DNA of 64,000 bases from UBA7672 sp047601145 (GTDB taxonomy: Bacteria; Pseudomonadota; Alphaproteobacteria; Caulobacterales; Hyphomonadaceae). This document shows positions 59,030 through 64,000 of this stretch, piece by piece. The notes below the pieces were generated by a model. It was not told the DNA's origin, did no database searches, and saw only the letters and a list, made by a program, of their open reading frames with translations. The stretch's first letter is position 1. The number at the start of each line of letters is the position of its first letter. The translations under genes were made by a program, and so were the position numbers. The stretch covers positions 1,674,001-1,738,000 of the forward strand of contig JASGJW010000001.1 of assembly GCA_047601145.1 (NCBI GenBank), written 5' to 3'.

Positions 59030-59716
59030 TCAGGCTGCAGCCGGGTCGATTTCGCCGCGCTTCTCGCGGTAGCGGATCATCGCCGACACAGCGACGGCGC
59101 CGATCATCTTGCCGATGATGAAGAACACCCAGTTCGCCGGGTTGAACATCTCGCCCGGCGGATGGCCCTGCGCCTGTTGGGCCAGGTCCGCGCCGAACAG
59201 GAAAACCGTCGTATCAATCGGCGCAGCCATCGCACTCGACAGCAGGATGCGCGTCGACAGGCGGTATTTGGTGAAGGTGAAGATCAGCCAGTCCGATGTT
59301 TCCGAGATCGCGAAAGCGATGCCGGAAGCGAGCGCAATCGCCGGGAACGAATAGTAGAACGACCAGCCGATCGCGAGCGCCATCAGGATGAGCACCTTAT
59401 GGCCCATCTCGCGCTGAACGAAGTCGCGCACCACGAACACCATGCCGGTCGCGATAGTCAGCGGATTGAAGATGATCGCGTGTTCCGCGCCGAAGACGCC
59501 GGCGAACATAGGCGTCAGGTCCACCTTTGGGATCTCCGGCCGGCCGAAGGTCCAGTTCAGGAAAGGGATCAGCGCCACATAGATATAGGCCCAGGTGCGG
59601 CCCTTAAGGAACCAGATCGCCACACCGGTGACGATCAGCGCGACCAGGATGATCGGGAAATGTGAGGGGTCGCGAGCGGCTATCGCCTTCACGAACTCGT
59701 CCCAGAAGGCTTCCAT
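59030..59716 (-). CDS. VUT-family membrane transporter (putative vitamin or queuosine-precursor uptake)
   Basis: A 228-residue polytopic membrane protein of PF02592, the family of YhhQ-type queuosine-precursor transporters and vitamin uptake proteins. Marks: FNPLTIATGMVFVVRDFVQR, MGHKVLILMALAIGWSFYY, ISETSDWLIFTFTK and MAAPIDTTVFLFG. Six helices are likely. Substrate is not decided by sequence. No preQ1-like riboswitch could be seen upstream. It interrupts thyA and folA. Confidence 0.85.
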   Translation of the reverse strand: MEAFWDEFVKAIAARDPSHFPIILVALIVTGVAIWFLKGRTWAYIYVALIPFLNWTFGRPEIPKVDLTPMFAGVFGAEHAIIFNPLTIATGMVFVVRDFVQREMGHKVLILMALAIGWSFYYSFPAIALASGIAFAISETSDWLIFTFTKYRLSTRILLSSAMAAPIDTTVFLFGADLAQQAQGHPPGEMFNPANWVFFIIGKMIGAVAVSAMIRYREKRGEIDPAAA

Positions 59717-59818
59717 GCCCGACCCACTCTATCCACTTGCGCTAGCGGCCGAACGAGGGTTCGACTGCGCCGTCCCGGCGCCCGCATACTGCATTTCGCC
59801 GTCATTACAGAGTCCCGC

Positions 59819-60373
59819 GTGTCATCGTCCACCTTTCCTGTCAGCAATGACCAGATCGGCGTCCGCATTGTCGCCGCGATAGGCAGGCGAGGGGAACTGG
59901 GCCACAACAACCGGCTCCTGTTCCGCCTCAAGGCCGACATGGCCAATTTCCGGAAGGTCACGGCCAGGACGCCGCTGGTTATGGGTCGCAAGACCTGGGA
60001 GAGCTTTCCCAAGCGCCCCCTGCCGAACCGCCCCAACATCATCGCTACCCGAAACCTCGCCTTCGAGGCGCCAGGGGCTCACGTCTTTTCCAGCCTGCCG
60101 CCGGCGCTGGCGGCGGCGCGCGCCATGGCGGCGCAGGCCGGCGTGCCGGAGGTCTCTATTCTCGGCGGAGCGGAAATCTATGCCGCCGCCTTCGGCGTCG
60201 CGACCCATATGAGCCTCACCGAGGTGGACGCCGAGCGCGAGGCTGATGTCTTCTTTCCAAAATTCGACCGCACGGAGTGGCGCGAGCTTTCGGCGATCCA
60301 CGTGCCGGCGGATGAGAACAACGAAGTTGCGTCCGTGATCCGTGATCTTGAACGGATCCGTCCGACGCGCTGA
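59819..60373 (+). CDS. folA: dihydrofolate reductase
   Basis: Reduces dihydrofolate to tetrahydrofolate, restoring the cofactor used by ThyA. The 184-residue product starts at GTG 59819 and contains VRIVAAIGRRGELGHNNRLL, LKADMANFRKVT, PLVMGRKTWESFPKRPLPNR and SILGGAEIYAAA. The usual N-terminal LPWxLPxDL segment is changed to LLFRLKADM, so the tryptophan and proline of that loop are missing but the catalytic acid is kept. Alternative starts cannot be excluded. Confidence 0.92.
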   Translation: MSSSTFPVSNDQIGVRIVAAIGRRGELGHNNRLLFRLKADMANFRKVTARTPLVMGRKTWESFPKRPLPNRPNIIATRNLAFEAPGAHVFSSLPPALAAARAMAAQAGVPEVSILGGAEIYAAAFGVATHMSLTEVDAEREADVFFPKFDRTEWRELSAIHVPADENNEVASVIRDLERIRPTR

Positions 60374-60427
60374 ATTATGTCGGCGCCAGCCCATCGGCTG
60401 GGTTCGCGCCGGAACAGGGAGAGCCCG

Positions 60428-62146
60428 ATGCGGCGGTTAGCGCTGGTTGCACTGCTCATGACCACAGCCTGCGCCGCGGCAGGCTCCGCAGTCGTGACGC
60501 CGATCCCGCCGCTGATGGCGTCAGCAGGCATCACACGCGAGACGCTTCTGGCGATCACGTCGCTGTGCTCGGCGGAAGCGACGAACGGCGCGCGGCCGAA
60601 CCCTGATCTCAAGCTCGCGGGTGGAATGGGAACGGGCGGCTTCAAGGTCGATAGCGATGTGAAGGAAGCACAGGACTGGTTCGACTACGGTCTCGCCCTG
60701 AGCCACGCCTTCTATCACGAGGACGCCAAGGCCGCGATGCAGCGCTCGGCCAAGGCCGATCCCACCTGCTCTTTATGCGCGTGGGGCGAAGCCTGGGCGC
60801 TCGGGCCGACGCTCAACTATGGCATCGACGAAGATGGCCGGAAGGCAGGGCTCGAAGCAGCCCTTCGTGCGCAGCGGCTCGCGCGATCCGGCGATTTAAG
60901 AGCGCAGCGCCTCGCTGATGCGATCGTCGCGCGCTACGCCGACAAGTCCGCGGCAGTCGATGGAAAGACGAACGCGCTTGGCGGGCCGAAGGCCGGGGAA
61001 GGCCAGACAGAACCGGCATTTGGTCAGGCGATGGCGAAGATCGCGGCCGACTATCCCAGTGAGCCGGAGCTTGCAGTGCTCGCGGCGCACAGCCTGCTCA
61101 TTCCTGTGCGGGCCGACGACAAGCAGGGCCTCAAGCCGGCTCTCGCGCTTCTCGAACGCGTGCTCAAGGATCATCCCGATGACACTGGGGCGATCCACTA
61201 CTTCATCCACGGCACGGAGTTCGATGGACGCGCAGAGGATGCGCTCGCCTACGCCGAGCGCCTCGGCCGTCTGGCCCCTGCTGCAAGCCATCTCGTGCAC
61301 ATGCCGGCGCACACGCTGTTCCACGCCGGTCGCTATGAAGAAGCAGCGGTCGTGAATGCGCAGGCGATCGAAGCAGACACCAGCTGGATCACGGCCGGGG
61401 GCAATCCCAATGCGCCAAAGGGGAAGCCGACCGATCTGCCAATGTATTACGCGCACAACCTCGCCTTTGGGTTGGCGGGCTCGCTGATGTCCGGCGATGG
61501 CGAACTTGCATTGCGCTATGCCGAGCACGCGACCAAGGCCTATCCGGATCAAGGTCCCGCATTGGGCCGCAATCCGACAGCTCGCACCTATGTCGCGCTC
61601 GCGCTCTACGCGCCCGACAGGATGCTTGCGCTGGCGGAAAGCGCCCAGACGGATCTGAAGTTCAAGCTCTATCGCGCCTACGGCCGCGGCGAAGCGTTGC
61701 TGCGCCGTGGCGATGCAGCCGGAGCGCGGCGGGAGCTCGATCTGCTGCGCGCGCTCAAGCTCGACAGTCCGGAAAAAACGATCGCAATAGATGTCCTCGA
61801 AGGCCGTCTCGCCATGGCGGAAGGCAATTATCCGAAAGCTGCGCGCGCATTCGAGGAGGCCGCAAAAACCCAGTCAGCACGTGAGCAGTTCATGGACCCG
61901 CCAGAGTGGTGGTATCCCGTCCGCCGCTCGGTTGCTGCTGCATGGCTGAAGGACAAGAAGTTCGCGAAAGCGGAGGCAGAGGCGATGACCTCGCTCAAGG
62001 TCTGGAAAAATGACCCGCTTGCGCTCTGGGTGCTGGGCAAGGCGCAGATCGGATCGGGTCGCGTGGGGGAAGGCGAGGCAACCCTCGCCAAAGCCAGGTC
62101 TTTATGGCTGGGCGATTTCGACAGCATCGCGCCTGAGGCGATCTGA
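60428..62146 (+). CDS. TPR-rich lipoprotein of unknown function
   Basis: A 572-residue protein with lipobox TTAC near residue 15. Tetratricopeptide-like repeats follow, including QDWFDYGLALSHAFYHEDAK, HYFIHGTEFDGRAEDALAYA, HLVHMPAHTLFHAGRYEEAA and YPKAARAFEEAAKTQ. The cysteine-rich CSLCAWGEAWALG segment near 120 is conserved in related proteins. Such TPR lipoproteins probably serve as envelope scaffolds; no enzyme motif is present. It is followed by a 475-bp non-coding region and a TonB receptor. Confidence 0.78.
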   Translation: MRRLALVALLMTTACAAAGSAVVTPIPPLMASAGITRETLLAITSLCSAEATNGARPNPDLKLAGGMGTGGFKVDSDVKEAQDWFDYGLALSHAFYHEDAKAAMQRSAKADPTCSLCAWGEAWALGPTLNYGIDEDGRKAGLEAALRAQRLARSGDLRAQRLADAIVARYADKSAAVDGKTNALGGPKAGEGQTEPAFGQAMAKIAADYPSEPELAVLAAHSLLIPVRADDKQGLKPALALLERVLKDHPDDTGAIHYFIHGTEFDGRAEDALAYAERLGRLAPAASHLVHMPAHTLFHAGRYEEAAVVNAQAIEADTSWITAGGNPNAPKGKPTDLPMYYAHNLAFGLAGSLMSGDGELALRYAEHATKAYPDQGPALGRNPTARTYVALALYAPDRMLALAESAQTDLKFKLYRAYGRGEALLRRGDAAGARRELDLLRALKLDSPEKTIAIDVLEGRLAMAEGNYPKAARAFEEAAKTQSAREQFMDPPEWWYPVRRSVAAAWLKDKKFAKAEAEAMTSLKVWKNDPLALWVLGKAQIGSGRVGEGEATLAKARSLWLGDFDSIAPEAI

Positions 62147-62621
62147 CGATTTTGCGTTCCAATTTTCGCGTAACGGAAGGTCAGGGCGCCGCTTTCGTGA
62201 GGGCGCCGTAGCGTGACTTGCAGCTTTCTGAAAAATTTTTTGACGGTGTCACTTTTTAACTCGTTTGCTGCGCCGCGCTAAAAACTCGCGAGTTCTGAAT
62301 TGGCCCAAGCAGATTTCGAAGATGAGGTATCTCGAATTGCCGTTACGTCTTCCGTAGCGGCCACGAGAATCTTCTGACTTAATTTTCTGGGCGTTCGGAG
62401 ATTGATCGAAGCGGACGGTATGTCTGCGGCGCTGCACCGTGACGTGCGCGGAAGGTACTTAAGCCTGAAAAGCGGGCGGGTTCCATAGCGTTGACGCTCA
62501 CAAACACTATCAGCAGGCTCACTTTTGCGCGCGCTGGGGGAACAACATGCCAGCGCAGCGCCGGCGTCAGAAATACACAAAAGACGCTGCGGGAGGATCG
62601 CTGCCAGGGAGGACGCGTCGC
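62147..62621. other. 475-bp non-coding region before the second TonB receptor
   Basis: No convincing gene. GGCGCC at 62185-62190 and 62202-62207 can form a weak hairpin ending the TPR gene. Bases 62220-62300 are AT-rich for this genome (runs AAAAATTTTTT and CACTTTTTAACTC). A 12-bp palindrome AACTCGCGAGTT lies at 62283-62294 and could be an operator. A ribosome site GGGAGGA precedes the receptor ATG. I cannot place a -10/-35 pair with confidence. Confidence 0.5.
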
Positions 62622-64000
62622 ATGGCGCAGCTCAATCGTATTTCACTCGTCAGTCTCATTGCGCTCGGCCTGGCCATGCCAGCCATGGCGCAGAACACTA
62701 CGCCAGCTGGGCCACAGACAGCGCCACAAGCGCCGCCTGAAGACGAAAAAGACACTCGCGCCGGCCGGGACGTGGTCGTCGTGACCGCGCAGAAGCGCGA
62801 AGAAACCGTGCAGGACATCGCGGTGGCCGTGACCGCCATCACCGATGAGATGCGCGACCAGATCGGCCTCACCACGGTGCAGGACTACACCAACTTCGCA
62901 CCGGGCCTCTCATACTCGACCGCCAACGACCGTCTCGGCATGCGCGGCGTGACGCGTACCTCCAACAACTTCGGCATCCGTTCGGGCATCTCGAACTATG
63001 TCGACGGCGTCTACTTCTCCTCCGCCATCCCGGCCAGCCGCGAACCGATCTTCGTCGAACGCGTCGAGGTCGTGCGTGGCCCGCAAGGCACCCTCTACGG
63101 CCGCGACTCGATCGGCGGCGCGCTCAACGTCATCACCAAGCGTCCGACGGAAGAGTTCGAAGGCCAGGTGAACATGCAGTACGGCAGCCTCGACACCATC
63201 GGCGTTGCAGGCACGTTCGCTGGACCGATCACCGACTGGATGCGCTATCGCGTCGGCTATTCGCGCCAGGCGCAGAACGAAGGCTACTTCACCAACTATT
63301 CGGGTGAAACCAGCGAAGGCGGCCGCAAGGACGACACCTACATCGAAGGCCAGCTGGAATTCGACATTGGCGACGATCTCGATCTGTGGGTTCGCGCTGG
63401 CAGCCTGAACTGGGATGTTCGTTACGGCGCTCCTGGCGCGCGTACGAGCGCAGACGACCCCTATCCGTACAATACGCGCTTCTTCAACTCGACCGCCGAA
63501 CTCGGCCCCAACGGCTGGGCAGGCCTGATCGCGCCCTCGCGCACCCAGGTGGGTTCGCAGAGCACGAACCCGGCTCTGACGGATCCGAATGGCTTCAACA
63601 CCAGCTTCAGCAACTACGCGAAACTCTCTCCGACGTCAGAGCTTGCGGTTGAGGCGGTCTGGCACGCGCCGGCCTTCGACATCAAATATCTGGGCGGTTA
63701 CGTCTGGTACAACTACGATCTCGAGCAGGATCAGGACGGCACCGCCGTCAAATCGTTCACCTGCACCACGGCGCTCTGCGGATCACCGACCTTCAACAAC
63801 CGGGTCGTCTCCAGTGATCGCGTCTCGACCTACGTCGAGAACCGCGGTTGGTACTCGAACGAACTGAACTTCCTGTCGACCTGGGATGGACCGCTGCAAG
63901 TCGTGGCCGGCCTCTACCAGTACCAGGAGAACTACAACCAGCTGGTCTACGTGACCCAGCTGGACAACCCCGGCGGTGCAATTCGCGACTTCGGCTCGAC
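62622..64000 (+). CDS. TonB-dependent receptor, N-terminal part (runs off the window)
   Basis: About 459 codons of an outer-membrane receptor. Signal peptide 1-24 (ending AMAQ), an acidic linker, a TonB box/plug start DVVVVTAQKREETVQDIAVA, then FVERVEVVRGPQGTLYGRDS and SIGGALNVITKRP, then barrel strands to the window edge. This type, with VTAQKREE and GPQGTLYGR, is the OAR/IROMP-like clade common in Caulobacterales and sphingomonads; substrates are varied. Its C-terminus is not present. It has a long, AT-rich upstream region, suggesting its own regulation. Confidence 0.93.
   Translation, partial: MAQLNRISLVSLIALGLAMPAMAQNTTPAGPQTAPQAPPEDEKDTRAGRDVVVVTAQKREETVQDIAVAVTAITDEMRDQIGLTTVQDYTNFAPGLSYSTANDRLGMRGVTRTSNNFGIRSGISNYVDGVYFSSAIPASREPIFVERVEVVRGPQGTLYGRDSIGGALNVITKRPTEEFEGQVNMQYGSLDTIGVAGTFAGPITDWMRYRVGYSRQAQNEGYFTNYSGETSEGGRKDDTYIEGQLEFDIGDDLDLWVRAGSLNWDVRYGAPGARTSADDPYPYNTRFFNSTAELGPNGWAGLIAPSRTQVGSQSTNPALTDPNGFNTSFSNYAKLSPTSELAVEAVWHAPAFDIKYLGGYVWYNYDLEQDQDGTAVKSFTCTTALCGSPTFNNRVVSSDRVSTYVENRGWYSNELNFLSTWDGPLQVVAGLYQYQENYNQLVYVTQLDNPGGAIRDFGS

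Overview
The window is ordinary chromosomal DNA of a high-GC alphaproteobacterium, most likely in the Caulobacterales/Hyphomonadaceae neighbourhood. Reasons: an alphaproteobacterial division-gene order (murC, murB, ddlB, ftsQ, ftsA, ftsZ, lpxC); an SspB of the alpha type; ubiquinone genes (ubiG, coq7); many exported lipoproteins and TonB-dependent receptors; a CtrA-like box before ftsZ; and a circularly permuted, two-piece tmRNA gene. I see no integrase, transposase, phage gene or CRISPR array.

Layout. 1-4.1 kb: end of murC, a secreted protein of unknown function, an extensin-like protein, murB and an exported methyltransferase-like protein. 4.2-18.7 kb: an accessory block lying between murB and ddlB, with a LysR regulator divergent from a hydrolase-cupin fusion, two tandem serine-hydrolase lipoproteins, small membrane proteins, exported MsrA, a frameshifted PQQ-type sugar dehydrogenase, a PEBP-family protein, a HAD hydrolase, a TonB-dependent receptor, a beta-propeller phytase lipoprotein and an SGNH esterase. 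The receptor is preceded by a Pho-box-like array, so receptor plus phytase reads as a phosphate-starvation phytate-scavenging locus. 18.8-32.5 kb: ddlB-ftsQ-ftsA-ftsZ, an Rsm22-type methyltransferase, lpxC, a DUF4349 lipoprotein, bamD, an exported peroxiredoxin, recN and ligA (wall, outer membrane, DNA repair). 32.8-43.1 kb: DUF924, ubiG, lysC, ptsP (frameshifted), rodZ, ispG, coq7, dsbB, a YqaA/DedA membrane protein and tRNA-Leu(CAA). 43.2-49.2 kb: small secreted proteins, a Tat-lipoprotein amine oxidase, a 26-codon micro-ORF with a perfect Shine-Dalgarno, a TetR regulator and a leftward sspB-thioesterase-DUF3445-mug run. 49.3-54.6 kb: a PLP enzyme-P450-unknown operon, OsmC, a TonB-C-domain protein, the permuted ssrA gene and a VOC protein. 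54.8-64 kb: aquaporin, small genes, thyA, a VUT transporter, folA, a TPR lipoprotein and the start of a second TonB-dependent receptor that runs off the window.

Two genes (the sugar dehydrogenase and ptsP) carry interruptions, each explained by one extra base. Because every suspected lesion is a +1 insertion and ptsP is otherwise well conserved, residual sequencing error is a serious alternative to real decay.
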